The position numbers and the translations under genes are program-made. Shown in pieces: positions 25,049-35,080 of a stretch of DNA of 41,783 bases. Source of the DNA: Bacteroidota bacterium. GTDB taxonomy: Bacteria > Bacteroidota > Bacteroidia > UKL13-3. The DNA lies in the NCBI GenBank assembly GCA_947485745.1, contig CANKQY010000001.1:64742-106524 (forward strand). Reading direction: 5' to 3'. How positions within the stretch are numbered: position 1 is the first letter of the stretch; every line of letters begins with the position of its first letter. The notes beneath the pieces were generated by a model, which made no database searches, was not told the DNA's origin, and saw nothing but the letters and a program-made list of their open reading frames with translations.

Positions 25049-28000
25049 CTAAAAATCTAAACTGAGTGAGAAATAATAGATGGGCTTTTGGGCTATTTCA
25101 CCATCTTGAACGCCCCATGCAGCATCAAACCTTAAGAAATATCCAAAAACTTTAGACCTCAAGCCTCCTCCAAAACCGGCAACTATTGGATCGCGCACAT
25201 TGATTACTTTGGCCTTAATAGGCCCATTTACATAAGTTTTCTGGTTAAATGTATTTTCATCACTGTATGGGCTCGAACCAATCCAAGCCGTGCCCATATC
25301 AAAAAATGGCACTACCTGAAAATTATTCAAGAATTCACTCCGCAATGGTCGGTTCAGGGCATATTGAAAAACAGGCATTCTAATCTCTGTATTGATCAAA
25401 GCAAATGAATTACCATTTCTTATATTTTGTTGAAAACCTCTCATATTGCAAGCCAGCGCCTGAAAAACATAATTTCTATCTGAGGCAGTTGCAATTTCAT
25501 TGTTGAATCTTGGTGCAAGCCAATTCTCTACCCCACCCAAGTAATAAACAACCTTGCCTGGACCAAAAGAAGTATTTGCAGTAGCCCTTGTAGCCCATAT
25601 AATTTGTCTGTGCACTTTTTGGTAATGCCTAAAATCAAATCCCAAAGTATTTAATTGTAAGTCCAAGTTTTTTACATTGCTGTAATGCTCATAAAAAATC
25701 TTGAACCGAGTGCCATTCCAAAGATTCAAACCTTTAGGTACAGTATTGTCAAAAACATACTCGATCTTTCCTCCTACCCAATTTGTGATTCGAGCATTGG
25801 AATCAAGCGTTGCTAAATCAGTTGTTCTAATAATATCTTTGTCTTGCCTGTAAAAGCTTGCTATTCTGAAGCTGCTAACTGGGCTCAATGGTAGTTTAAT
25901 AATATACCGAAACTCATGTGATAAATTTTTATAACTCAAAGATTCGGAACTTCCGCCATTTCTACTTTGACGGTAAAAAACAAATTTTTGATCCAACTTC
26001 TTCTTTAAAGTTTCAAAGCTGGCAAAATAATCAAACCCAGAAAGATCGAATGCCAAACGCATACCGCCGGTTATCCTGTAATCTTCAAATAGGTCCATCA
26101 TACCCAATTTAAACATGCCATTTAAACCAGGGTTAAACAATTGCGCCCCAGCAGGAGTAATAGGCTGGTAATAGGTATTAATAATGCTGTTATCAATTTG
26201 TGTAACTACTTTATCTGTAAAAAAAGTTACATCATAAAACCTTGGGGCATTGATTTTAATGTTCTTGGAATTGGAAGTACTTTCAGGCGATTTTGTTACT
26301 AAAATATATTGTGGGCGCTTATAATCTGCTTGCGTAAATTCATTCACAAAAAAGTAGGCATTGGTATCAACCGGAATTTTTATTTCTGAGGCCACGAGAG
26401 TTTCAGTATTTTGATAAAATTGAGAACTAAAAACCTTAGGACCTGATTCAAACGGCTGTGTAGCATAACCCGTTTTTAACCTATACATGTTGGGGTACGA
26501 CTCTACATTGGCAGATTCTTCCTCTACATTTTTTACTAAAGGTGAGTATTTGATATAGTATTTGCCATTGTCCATCACCAAATCATAAACCTGTTTTCCT
26601 TGAGCAGAAACATCATGCGCTAAAATGCTTTTTTTGTAGTTTGTTAAGGGGTAGGTATAAACTATATCTTTATTATGAATAATGGTATCAATTCTTTCAA
26701 CCTTGGCATCTAAAATAATTTCTTTTCCCTGGTAAGTAAAACTTTTACCCTTCCAAGATGGACTATCAGTATAAATTAAGGTATCTATCTCTCTCTCCAA
26801 ACTATCATGGTATTTTATATTGATTTCAGTAAAATCATAAACCTCTTCAATCCTAGCTGCATAGCGATTTCTCACGCCATTATAATCTGATAAATAGGCA
26901 AAATAATTTTTATTGTAATCAATGGGCTGCCTCTCATTTATAAAAGAAGTATTGGTTAATCTTTTTAGCTTTCTGCTATTTGTTTCCAAATCATATTGAA
27001 AAATATCAAAGTTATTGTCGTCGTCAATAGTAGATTTTAACCCAACCCCTAAAGAGTCTTTTGTTCTATTAGAGCTAAATAAAATCTTAGATGAAAAATC
27101 TACAAACCTTGGATCCAAATCATCATAAAAATCGGAAGTTATTTGCCTCTCTTTCCTAGTTGGAATATCATAAGTATAAATATCACTTTGTCCTTTCCTG
27201 ATAGCTGAAACTACAATGGTTCTGCCATTATCACTGTAATCTATGCCAGTTATTTTATCAAATTTAAGAAACCTAATAGACTCTTCTTTTTTATTCACCA
27301 AATCAACTGTTCTTAAAAAAACTTGGGCCTTTTTTTCATAAACATAAGCCAACTTATCTCCCCCTGCTTGCCAAGCTAATAAAGGAAAAGATTGGTCAAT
27401 TATTAGTTGATTATATTTTAATCCGCCCTTAAAGATTTTCTTTGATTTGCCATTTTTCAGATCCATCAAATAAACTTTATACTTTCCGTTTTTATTGGTG
27501 GTGAAAGCCAAATAATTCCCTTTAGGACTGGCTTTCATCTGTGTTTGAATATAAGGAGCTATTCTCTTTTTAACTTTAAACTCACCAACTGGAAAATCCT
27601 GCAGCAATGACGATTCCTTGCCGTAAAGGCCTTTATAATAATCTATGTAATCCTTCTGAATTTCAGCAAAATCAATATTGGTTACATACAAGAACGCGCT
27701 TTCATAATTGCGTGTTAATTTTGTTATGTAAACCATATTAGCAATGATATCAGCGTCGTATTTATCAACCAAATATTTCCACAGAGAATGACCAGCAAAC
27801 ACGGCATCTTTTTGGCTCAAACGGTTATACTTGAGTCTTTTTTTGTTTTGCATCGCATCCTTCATTTTATTGTCCATGTCAACATCCCAGTTCTTAGATA
27901 AATAAGATGTTAAGCCTTGCACATACCATTGAGGTAAATTTAACAATGCAGCATTTTGAATTCTTTCTTGTAAAGATCCGCCATACAAAAGTTCGTTGAG

Positions 28001-28447
28001 CAAAACCAATGATAATCCTTCTTTTAGTTGTTTAACCAAATCTGCATGATCGCCATTAAAATATACCAACAATCTATTATTCACAACATTTGTATAGCCA
28101 CCAGTATTGAGGTTAATTTCCTCAAGACCAAAATTACTTTGCTTGTGATCACTTAGTGTATTGTAACAAATTATTTCAATCCTGCCTCCCAATCTATGAT
28201 CCAATATTTTTTCAATGGCAGGCATATTATTTTCAGCATATTTGATACAAAAAGTAGCCAACTCCCTTCCTCCAGAATAATAAAAGGCATCATAATTATC
28301 ACTGCGTAAAAAACTCCATTCAAATTTACCATATTGCACCCTATTTTGACCAAAAGGCGTATTGATTCCTTGCGACCATAACTGGGATATTGGTAACAAA
28401 ATCAAAACAAACAAATGATAAAAATATTTAAACCTTTTTGGCATCAT
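25049..28447 (-). CDS. Outer-membrane protein: degenerate peptidase-MA part, TolB-like propeller, BamA-like barrel
   Basis: 1132 residues from the ATG at 28445-28447; a TTG 15 bp upstream opens a longer frame but is not needed. Signal peptide ends QLWSQ. Residues ~20-270 resemble a peptidase_MA-like domain, with LNLPQWYVQGLTSYLSK, but the zinc HExxH is absent (KEGLSLVLLNELLYG at that place), so this part is probably not catalytic. Residues ~290-560 carry WD40-like/TolB-type propeller blades (NYLAFTTNKNGKYKVYLMD). The C-terminal ~350 residues have barrel-like strands and end YFSLSLDF, as in BamA/Omp85-type barrels. The family is conserved in Bacteroidota but its function is unknown. Convergent with recQ. 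Confidence 0.85.
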   Translation of the reverse strand: MMPKRFKYFYHLFVLILLPISQLWSQGINTPFGQNRVQYGKFEWSFLRSDNYDAFYYSGGRELATFCIKYAENNMPAIEKILDHRLGGRIEIICYNTLSDHKQSNFGLEEINLNTGGYTNVVNNRLLVYFNGDHADLVKQLKEGLSLVLLNELLYGGSLQERIQNAALLNLPQWYVQGLTSYLSKNWDVDMDNKMKDAMQNKKRLKYNRLSQKDAVFAGHSLWKYLVDKYDADIIANMVYITKLTRNYESAFLYVTNIDFAEIQKDYIDYYKGLYGKESSLLQDFPVGEFKVKKRIAPYIQTQMKASPKGNYLAFTTNKNGKYKVYLMDLKNGKSKKIFKGGLKYNQLIIDQSFPLLAWQAGGDKLAYVYEKKAQVFLRTVDLVNKKEESIRFLKFDKITGIDYSDNGRTIVVSAIRKGQSDIYTYDIPTRKERQITSDFYDDLDPRFVDFSSKILFSSNRTKDSLGVGLKSTIDDDNNFDIFQYDLETNSRKLKRLTNTSFINERQPIDYNKNYFAYLSDYNGVRNRYAARIEEVYDFTEINIKYHDSLEREIDTLIYTDSPSWKGKSFTYQGKEIILDAKVERIDTIIHNKDIVYTYPLTNYKKSILAHDVSAQGKQVYDLVMDNGKYYIKYSPLVKNVEEESANVESYPNMYRLKTGYATQPFESGPKVFSSQFYQNTETLVASEIKIPVDTNAYFFVNEFTQADYKRPQYILVTKSPESTSNSKNIKINAPRFYDVTFFTDKVVTQIDNSIINTYYQPITPAGAQLFNPGLNGMFKLGMMDLFEDYRITGGMRLAFDLSGFDYFASFETLKKKLDQKFVFYRQSRNGGSSESLSYKNLSHEFRYIIKLPLSPVSSFRIASFYRQDKDIIRTTDLATLDSNARITNWVGGKIEYVFDNTVPKGLNLWNGTRFKIFYEHYSNVKNLDLQLNTLGFDFRHYQKVHRQIIWATRATANTSFGPGKVVYYLGGVENWLAPRFNNEIATASDRNYVFQALACNMRGFQQNIRNGNSFALINTEIRMPVFQYALNRPLRSEFLNNFQVVPFFDMGTAWIGSSPYSDENTFNQKTYVNGPIKAKVINVRDPIVAGFGGGLRSKVFGYFLRFDAAWGVQDGEIAQKPIYYFSLSLDF

Positions 28448-28458
28448 ATTATATTGTA

Positions 28459-28562
28459 TCAAATTTGCAGTAAAAACGTGATATGTAGAAATAAAATTTA
28501 TTTAAAAATCCTTATATTTTAAAATAAGTTTTCTTTGAAGCTACAAATAGTCAAATTTGCAG
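28459..28562. repeat. 12-bp direct repeat at both edges of a divergent intergenic region
   Basis: TCAAATTTGCAG occurs at 28459-28470 and 28551-28562, each next to the start of one of the divergent genes (25049-28447 and 28564-29205). CAAATTTG is its own complement, so each copy offers a -7-like element to either direction. The middle of the region is AT-rich with no gene. Confidence 0.4.
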
Positions 28563-28563
28563 C

Positions 28564-29205
28564 ATGTTAAACATACATTTCTTTACTTTCAATGAATTTC
28601 AAGAAAATACCTATATACTTTGGGATGAGACACTTCAATGTGCTATAATTGACCCTGGTTGTGGTATTGCCACTGAGCAAAAAATATTGAGCAACTTTAT
28701 CCAACAAAACAACCTTAAAGTAAGCCTGCTTCTCAATACTCATTGCCATATCGACCATATTTTGGGTAACCAATATGTGGCAAACAAATACAATTTGCCA
28801 TTACATTTGCATGAGAAAGAATTGTTTACCTACAAAGATACTGATAGGTGGGCTGCCATGTTTGGATTGCCAAAGTTCGAAATTCCAGAAAGATTAGCCT
28901 TTTTAACAGAGGGCGATGAATTATTTTTTGGCAATACCATGTTAAAAGTTTTGTTCACTCCGGGTCATTCCGTAGCATCTGTTAGTTTTTATGAAGAAAA
29001 CTCACAAACCTTGATTTCTGGCGATGTATTGTTTTATGAAAGTATTGGTAGAACCGATTTGCCAGGGGGCAATTTTGAAATACTTGCCAATAGTATTAAA
29101 AATGTTCTCTACAAACTACCTAATGAAACTAAAGTATATTCTGGTCATGGGCCGGAAACAACAATAGGCCATGAGAAAAAAAACAACCAACATGTTGGTA
29201 TTTAG
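28564..29205 (+). CDS. MBL-fold metallo-hydrolase, glyoxalase-II-like
   Basis: 213 residues. Zinc motif THCHIDH with His60, His62, Asp64 and His65; the following TPGHS and SGDVLF segments provide the other metal ligands, and SGHGPETT the last His region. This matches the YcbL/glyoxalase-II-like group of hydroxyacylglutathione hydrolase-type proteins, though the substrate cannot be fixed. Cytosolic, no signal peptide. The next gene begins 50 bp further and has its own promoter. Confidence 0.93.
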   Translation: MLNIHFFTFNEFQENTYILWDETLQCAIIDPGCGIATEQKILSNFIQQNNLKVSLLLNTHCHIDHILGNQYVANKYNLPLHLHEKELFTYKDTDRWAAMFGLPKFEIPERLAFLTEGDELFFGNTMLKVLFTPGHSVASVSFYEENSQTLISGDVLFYESIGRTDLPGGNFEILANSIKNVLYKLPNETKVYSGHGPETTIGHEKKNNQHVGI

Positions 29206-29236
29206 CCTAAAATTTTATCGTAACCCAAAAAGAATT

Positions 29237-29244
29237 TATCTTTG
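29237..29244 (+). promoter_or_regulatory. -7 element of the SRPBCC/GyrI-like gene
   Basis: TATCTTTG matches TAnnTTTG exactly, 11 bp before the ATG at 29256, giving a short leader. The -33 element is not clear. Confidence 0.5.
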
Positions 29245-29255
29245 TAAAAAAAATC

Positions 29256-30281
29256 ATGAAATTAATTAAAATCATACTTCTCTCCATCATTGGCATACTA
29301 TTATTGCTTCTATTAATTTCATTTGTATTACCAGAAAAATTAAAAGTTGAAAGAACTCTTGAAATAAAAACCAAGCGCAAACAGGCATTCAATTTGGTGA
29401 ATAATTTGAAAGAATGGAAACAATGGAGTCCATGGCAAAAATTAGATTCAAATACCATTTGGACATTCAATGCCATTGAATCTGGTGTGGGCGCTAAATA
29501 TTCTTGGAAAAGCCAAAATCCAGAAGTTGGCGAGGGTTATTTAAGTATCACAAAATCGTTTCCAGACTCTCTGCTAAAAACCGAATTTCAATTTGGATAT
29601 ATGGGTGCATCATCAGGACAATTTCTATTTACCCCAACTACAAATGGTACTCAAGTAACTTGGACCATGGAAAGTGAGGTTGGTTCACTGCCATTTTACA
29701 TGCAGCCAATAATTAAATATTTTTATCCATTGTTGGCTGATATGCTCGGTTCAAATTTTGAAAAAGGACTCAATAATATAAAGGTAATTTTGGAGTCGCA
29801 AAAAACCATTATGGTAGGAGATTTTGAGGCTGAGATCAGGGATTTTGAGGGACTAAATTATATTGGTATTCGCGAAAAAATAAATGGGGCTGATATTGGC
29901 GCAAAATTAGCGCAACAATATGACTCCTTGCAATCATTTCTTCAATCCGAAAAAGCAAATATGAAAGGAGCGCCTTTTACAATCAATTACTCAGCAAATA
30001 ATAATGTTTTCGACATGATGACAGCCTTGGGTACAGATAATTTGCTAAATCCGCAACCGCCAATTCTATCAGGAACCTTAAAACCTGGCAAATGGTTGGT
30101 GGTAAAATATTATGGAAGCTACGATAAAATGAGTCCGGTTTACCAAAAAGGATTTGAGCACCTAGCTGAAAATAATTTGAAGCCATCTGGAGCCCCTTTG
30201 GAATTTTACCTAAGTGATCCTATGACTGAAAAAGACACTGCTCTTTGGTTAACAGAATTGGTTTTTCCATTTATTGAGTAA
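29256..30281 (+). CDS. Membrane-anchored SRPBCC + GyrI-like protein
   Basis: 341 residues. One N-terminal membrane helix (residues ~4-26, Leu/Ile-rich), then an SRPBCC/START-like domain (~30-175, typical of polyketide-cyclase-like ligand-binding folds; LEIKTKRKQAFNLVNNLKEW, TWTMESEVGSLPFY), then a GyrI/SOUL-like effector-binding domain (~185-341; FEGLNYIGIREKI at its start). The anchor places the binding domains outside the cytoplasm or at the membrane face. The ligand is unknown. Convergent with prmA, 5 bp apart. Confidence 0.82.
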   Translation: MKLIKIILLSIIGILLLLLLISFVLPEKLKVERTLEIKTKRKQAFNLVNNLKEWKQWSPWQKLDSNTIWTFNAIESGVGAKYSWKSQNPEVGEGYLSITKSFPDSLLKTEFQFGYMGASSGQFLFTPTTNGTQVTWTMESEVGSLPFYMQPIIKYFYPLLADMLGSNFEKGLNNIKVILESQKTIMVGDFEAEIRDFEGLNYIGIREKINGADIGAKLAQQYDSLQSFLQSEKANMKGAPFTINYSANNNVFDMMTALGTDNLLNPQPPILSGTLKPGKWLVVKYYGSYDKMSPVYQKGFEHLAENNLKPSGAPLEFYLSDPMTEKDTALWLTELVFPFIE

Positions 30282-30286
30282 TTTAA

Positions 30287-31111
30287 TTAGCAGGTAAGTT
30301 CAGCTGCAGTCCATTGATTGCGGGTAACCTGGTTCAATAATATCAACCCACACCTATTGGCCTCAGGCATTAAATCTGGCAAATCAGTTTCATAAAATCC
30401 AGAGATAAACATTGTTCCACCTTTTTTTAATAATGGCCTTAATCTTTTGAAACTAGCTAATAGAATATTTTTATTGATATTGGCTAAAATAATATCAAAT
30501 TCTTGAGCAGGCACAATGCTTAAATCGCCGTTAACAAATTCAATTCCGTTGGCTTGGTTCAAACCTATGTTTTCAAAAATATTTTCAGCTGCCCAAGAAT
30601 CAATATCATTTGCAAAAATTCGGCTTGAACCTAACTTTGAAGCAAGAATTGCCAGAATACCAGTACCACTGCCATAATCAAACACCTGCTTGCCTTTCAT
30701 ATCCATTTTTAACATGAGTTCCATGATGGTAAAGGTTGTTTCATGATGTCCGGTGCCAAATGATGTTTTGGGCTGAATGATTAGTTCAATTGGAAAAGAA
30801 GCATCTGACGTGTGAAATGGCGCTCTAATCCTTAATTCTGAGCCAATACAAACAGGTTCAAAGCCACTTTCCCATGCCGCATTCCAATTTTGTTGCGCCA
30901 CTGTTTTGATAAGAATATTGACATCTGGCAAATGGTAACTTTTAAGCAACAATAACAATTCATCCTTTTTAAAATCTTCTTCAGGTAAATAAGCTTCAAA
31001 ACCAGCATCGGTTTCAATAAAACCTTCAAAATTCAATTCACCCAATTCAGCCATTAAGATGTCTGATAAATCTTGCTCACAGGTTATTTCACATAAAATA
31101 TAATTTTGCAT
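30287..31111 (-). CDS. prmA: Ribosomal protein L11 methyltransferase
   Basis: 274 residues. PrmA trimethylates Lys/N-terminal residues of L11 using SAM. Family-typical blocks: NWNAAWESGFEPVCIGSELR, the SAM region KTSFGTGHHETT followed by FDYGSGTGILAILASKLG, and ILANINKNILL in the catalytic region. Slightly shorter N-terminal domain than the E. coli enzyme, as usual in Bacteroidota. It is divergent from the sensor kinase gene over 43 bp. Confidence 0.95.
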   Translation of the reverse strand: MQNYILCEITCEQDLSDILMAELGELNFEGFIETDAGFEAYLPEEDFKKDELLLLLKSYHLPDVNILIKTVAQQNWNAAWESGFEPVCIGSELRIRAPFHTSDASFPIELIIQPKTSFGTGHHETTFTIMELMLKMDMKGKQVFDYGSGTGILAILASKLGSSRIFANDIDSWAAENIFENIGLNQANGIEFVNGDLSIVPAQEFDIILANINKNILLASFKRLRPLLKKGGTMFISGFYETDLPDLMPEANRCGLILLNQVTRNQWTAAELTC

Positions 31112-31154
31112 TGAAGATTAAAATGTTAATTTGGTTCTAAATATTTGAATAAGC

Positions 31155-34142
31155 TTGCGCCCAAAAATACTGATTTCTATCCTATTTGCTTTTACATTGC
31201 AAATTGTTGTTGGCCAAAACTTACATTTTGAACACATCAATGAAAAAAATGGTTTGCCTCAAATGAATATCAACGCTATTCATGTTGGGCCAAACGGCTT
31301 TGTATGGGTTAGTGCAGGATATGGATTATATAGATATGATGGCCATATTTTTGAAAGCTATTATGAATGGGAACCAACTAACGAAAAAGCTGATGCTATT
31401 TCTGCTATTCATAGCAATATCAATAGAATAGTTGCCATTTCAAAAGACAAACTATTAATTATTAATAACAGTAACCAAAAACTAGATAATATTTATGATA
31501 TTAATCCAAAAATTATTAAGCCTAATCACGTTTTATCCTTAGGTAGCGAAATACTTATAGGGTCGGAAAATGGATTGTGGCGTTTTGACTTTACTCAAAA
31601 AACTTTCGAAAATTTAGGAATAAATGAACCTATTTCTGGCTTGGAAACAGATAATAATGGCAGGGTAATAATTGCAAGTATTGATGGATTTTATGTTTAT
31701 TACCCTTTTAACAAAAAAGTAAATAAAACAAGCTATCAACCTAATTCATTTATACAATCATTTTTTTTAGAACCCAATCTTACCATAACGTGGCTAGAAG
31801 CCGACAATGTTATACATTTTGGCGAGGTAAAAATGAATAAATTGTTTGAGAAAAAAAATTGGCAATTAACAACTACAATTTCTGAAGCAAATTGTATGCT
31901 CAAGTTTCAAAACAGCTATTTAATTGCAACTAACAATGGTCTTTTAAAAATCGACTCAAATGGAAAGGAAGAACTTTTACAGCATCATGAGAATGAACAC
32001 CTATCAATTTCTTCAAATCAAATAAGCTGTTTATTTTCAGATAAACTAAATAACTTATGGGTAGCAACCAAAACAACAGGCATAAATTTATACCATGGAT
32101 ACAGGCATAAATTTGACATTGTTTCACCTTACGTCTCTACCAGATTTTCAGAATGTAAAGGCGTATACGATTTTGCAGAAACCAAAAATGAAACTGTCCT
32201 TTTCTTAATTAAATCTGGCGGAATAAGAGAATATTCTCCCGAGGAAAAATCAATTAAAAAAGGGATTAATCTTAACTTTACAGGAAATTGTATCATCAAT
32301 GAAAATAGAGTTGAAAATTCCTTTTTAATTGGCAGTAAATTAGGCCTTCATCAATTCAATTATCAAACTGGAAAAGTTGAGTTTATCAGCACAATTAGCA
32401 ACATTAAAAACTTTGAAAGCGACATAAAATGCATTTTACTAGAAAAAGACCGAACCTATTGGATGGGTGGAAAAGATGGATTTTTCCTTTATGATGTAAC
32501 TAAAAAATCGACCATTGCAAATTATGGTATAGGCAATTCAACACTAGGATCAGAAAATATCAGAAGTATAGTAAGAAAATCGTACAATGAATTATTCATT
32601 TGCACTGCAATTGGGTTATATTTATTTAATACAAATACCGCTACTTTCAAATTAATTAAATTAGGCCAAAACATCAAACAACCCTTTGTTTCAAATATAC
32701 TGCAAGACAAAAAAGGAAGGTTATGGATTGGCACTTCAGGAGAAGGTATTTTTCTAATCCAAAATGAAAAAGAAATTGCAAATTTTTCTAAAAATAATGG
32801 TTTGGCAAACAACCAAATTTATGCCATTCAATTTGATCAAAATGAAACTCAATGCTGGATAAGCACTAATAGCGGTTTATCATCCATTAATATGGAAACG
32901 ATTGAAATAGAAAATCATAAGGCAATTGATGGTTTACAACGAAATGAATTCAATGAATCCTCCTCATTGGCCGCTAGTAATGGCTTATTATATTTTGGTG
33001 GTTTAAATGGCTTCAATTATTTTAACCCTAGCCAAATTATAAATAATTCAGCAGATTGCATCACAAAAATCAAGGGCTTATCTATATTTAATAAAAATGT
33101 GGGTTTAAAAAGCTATTATAAAATACCACAAGATAAAAATTATATCTCAATTGATTTTGTTGCATTAAATTATTCATTGAATCAAGACAACTCTTATTAC
33201 TACCAACTTGAAGGCCTCGAGGATAAATGGATAGACAATGGTATCAGACAATTTGCTAGTTTTGGTGAACTCAGTCCCGGAGATTATGTTTTTAAAGTAA
33301 GAGCGAGAAACAATGATGGAAAAATGAGTAATCTTGTTGATGAAATTTCCTTTACCATCATACCCGCCCTATATCAAAGACTTTGGTTCAAAATATTTGC
33401 AGCAATTCTAATTTCTGGCATCATTGCCTTTGTAATTTATTTTAGAATAAAAAATGCAATTGCTGATGAAATAGAAAGGGGAAAGCAAAACCTCTTAATC
33501 GGAGAATTAGAATTAAAGGCCCTTCGCGCTCAAATGAATCCACACTTTATTTTTAACTCATTAAATTCCATTCAAGATTTTGTATTAAATAATGAAGGAC
33601 AACTAGCGGCAAAATACTTAAGCAAATTTGCTAAACTAATTCGAATGATTCTAGATATTTCTGAACAAACTTTTACAACCATAAATTCAAAAATTAACTT
33701 TTTACAATTGTATATAGACTTAGAATGTTTAAGGTTAAATAATTCCTTTAAATATTACATAACCGTAGATCCAAATATTGATAAGGAAGCACTACTTCCA
33801 ACCCTCGTTTTACAACCACATATAGAAAATGCAATTTGGCATGGCCTACAATATAAAACAGGAGAACGAACCCTAAAAATTACCTTGCTAAAATTGAGCG
33901 AGCACGCTATTCAAGCCACCATAGAGGACAATGGAATAGGCAGATCCGCGTCTATGAAAATTAACAAGGACAAATACAAGCACCACCATTCACAGGGTTT
34001 AAAAAAGTCCGAGGAGAGATTTGAAGTGCTTAAAAAACACTTTGGGAGCAAACCAAAAATCGAAATTATTGATTTGTTTGATGAAAATAATTTAGCTTGC
34101 GGTACAAAGGTTGTTTTACAAATACCTATCAAATATGGATAA
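31155..34142 (+). CDS. Two-component propeller sensor histidine kinase, LytS-type
   Basis: 995 residues. An upstream TGA (31146-31148) leaves TTG at 31155 as the best start; the signal peptide (to VVGQN) would be lost with any later Met. Order: periplasmic two-component-regulator propeller blades (~25-640; NGFVWVSAGYGLYRYDG, LNNLWVATKTTGINLYHG, KGRLWIGTSGEGIFLIQN), a Y_Y_Y domain (~650-740), one membrane helix (~745-767), a coiled-coil, and a HisKA_7TM/LytS-type kinase with His797 in QMNPHFIFNSLNSIQDF and ATP-binding LVLQPHIENAIWHG and EDNGIGRS. It pairs with the overlapping LytTR regulator. In Bacteroidota such pairs often control surface or polysaccharide genes; the stimulus is not known. 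Confidence 0.93.
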   Translation: MRPKILISILFAFTLQIVVGQNLHFEHINEKNGLPQMNINAIHVGPNGFVWVSAGYGLYRYDGHIFESYYEWEPTNEKADAISAIHSNINRIVAISKDKLLIINNSNQKLDNIYDINPKIIKPNHVLSLGSEILIGSENGLWRFDFTQKTFENLGINEPISGLETDNNGRVIIASIDGFYVYYPFNKKVNKTSYQPNSFIQSFFLEPNLTITWLEADNVIHFGEVKMNKLFEKKNWQLTTTISEANCMLKFQNSYLIATNNGLLKIDSNGKEELLQHHENEHLSISSNQISCLFSDKLNNLWVATKTTGINLYHGYRHKFDIVSPYVSTRFSECKGVYDFAETKNETVLFLIKSGGIREYSPEEKSIKKGINLNFTGNCIINENRVENSFLIGSKLGLHQFNYQTGKVEFISTISNIKNFESDIKCILLEKDRTYWMGGKDGFFLYDVTKKSTIANYGIGNSTLGSENIRSIVRKSYNELFICTAIGLYLFNTNTATFKLIKLGQNIKQPFVSNILQDKKGRLWIGTSGEGIFLIQNEKEIANFSKNNGLANNQIYAIQFDQNETQCWISTNSGLSSINMETIEIENHKAIDGLQRNEFNESSSLAASNGLLYFGGLNGFNYFNPSQIINNSADCITKIKGLSIFNKNVGLKSYYKIPQDKNYISIDFVALNYSLNQDNSYYYQLEGLEDKWIDNGIRQFASFGELSPGDYVFKVRARNNDGKMSNLVDEISFTIIPALYQRLWFKIFAAILISGIIAFVIYFRIKNAIADEIERGKQNLLIGELELKALRAQMNPHFIFNSLNSIQDFVLNNEGQLAAKYLSKFAKLIRMILDISEQTFTTINSKINFLQLYIDLECLRLNNSFKYYITVDPNIDKEALLPTLVLQPHIENAIWHGLQYKTGERTLKITLLKLSEHAIQATIEDNGIGRSASMKINKDKYKHHHSQGLKKSEERFEVLKKHFGSKPKIEIIDLFDENNLACGTKVVLQIPIKYG

Positions 34143-34911
34143 AGGTTTAAAAATATTAATTGTAGAAGACGAGACCAGAGGAAGGAATGCACTGAAGGCC
34201 ATGTTAACCTTAATTTCGGCCAATTTTATTGTTGAGGAAGCTGCAAATGTAGACGAGGCTATTAAGGTTATTGAACGTTTTAACCCAGATTTGGTGCTTT
34301 TGGATATTGAAATGCCCTATAAAAATGGCTTCGAAATACTTGCAGAAACGCCAAACCGCACTTTTGATGTTATTTTTACCACCGCCTATAATTCTTATGC
34401 CATCAAGGCAATTAAGTTTAGTGCAATAGACTACCTTTTAAAACCAATTGATGCTGAGGAACTTGAATTGGCAATTGACAAAACCATCAAAAAAAGAAAG
34501 CAAAATGAAAATTTTGCTAATTCTCAAATCAATAATTTATTAGAAAATCTAAAAATAATAAACAAACAAAAATTTAAATTGTCTTTACCTACACTTCAAG
34601 GAAACTTGTTTATTCCTGTAGATGAAATTATTAGATGTGAAAGCGATAGTAATTACACTCGGTTCTTTTTAAACAATGAAAACAAATCTGTTTTGGTCTC
34701 CAAAACCTTAAAGGACTATGAAGATTTGCTCACTGAATATGGATTTTGTAGGGTTCATAATTGTTTTATGATCAACCTCAAATTCATTAAGAAATATATT
34801 AAGGGAGAGGGAGGAATAGCGGTGATGTCGGATGGGGCGGAAGTTGAAGTATCTCGAAGAAGAAAAGAGGTCTTTTTAAAATCGATTGAGAAGTATGCCG
34901 GATTAATCTAA
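34135..34911 (+). CDS. LytTR-family response regulator
   Basis: 258 residues from the ATG at 34135; a longer frame starts 24 bp earlier inside the kinase gene. An N-terminal receiver has acidic VEDE and phospho-acceptor Asp57 in VLLDIEMP, with Lys in YLLKPID. A C-terminal LytTR DNA-binding domain spans ~155-255 (FIPVDEIIRCESDSNYTRFF; EYGFCRVHNCFMINLKFIKK; VEVSRRRKE). It overlaps the kinase gene by 8 bp, indicating translational coupling. This is the cognate regulator of the upstream kinase. Confidence 0.95.
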   Translation: MDKGLKILIVEDETRGRNALKAMLTLISANFIVEEAANVDEAIKVIERFNPDLVLLDIEMPYKNGFEILAETPNRTFDVIFTTAYNSYAIKAIKFSAIDYLLKPIDAEELELAIDKTIKKRKQNENFANSQINNLLENLKIINKQKFKLSLPTLQGNLFIPVDEIIRCESDSNYTRFFLNNENKSVLVSKTLKDYEDLLTEYGFCRVHNCFMINLKFIKKYIKGEGGIAVMSDGAEVEVSRRRKEVFLKSIEKYAGLI

Positions 34912-34996
34912 AAGCATACCACTTAAACATTCAGACCCGCCAGATAATAGTTAGAAGATTTTGATATGAGACTTTTTCGCATCTTGCGGTTCGTTA

Positions 34997-35074
34997 ATGA
35001 AAGCACTGAAAATTGCCCTAATGTCGTTTATTATGATTACAACACTGCTCGTATTAATTCAGCTTTGGAAGTAA
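34997..35074 (+). CDS. Possible 25-residue hydrophobic membrane peptide
   Basis: ATG (34997-34999) to TAA (35072-35074). The peptide starts MKALKIALM, has a ~15-residue uninterrupted hydrophobic middle and ends LIQLWK, with basic residues at both ends: one membrane helix. Such small peptides can be real (type I toxin-like or regulatory membrane peptides), but chance cannot be excluded. It has no ribosome-binding site that stands out. A small hairpin (34978-34988, CGCA/TGCG) lies just before it. Confidence 0.25.
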   Translation: MKALKIALMSFIMITTLLVLIQLWK

Positions 35075-35080
35075 CAAAAA

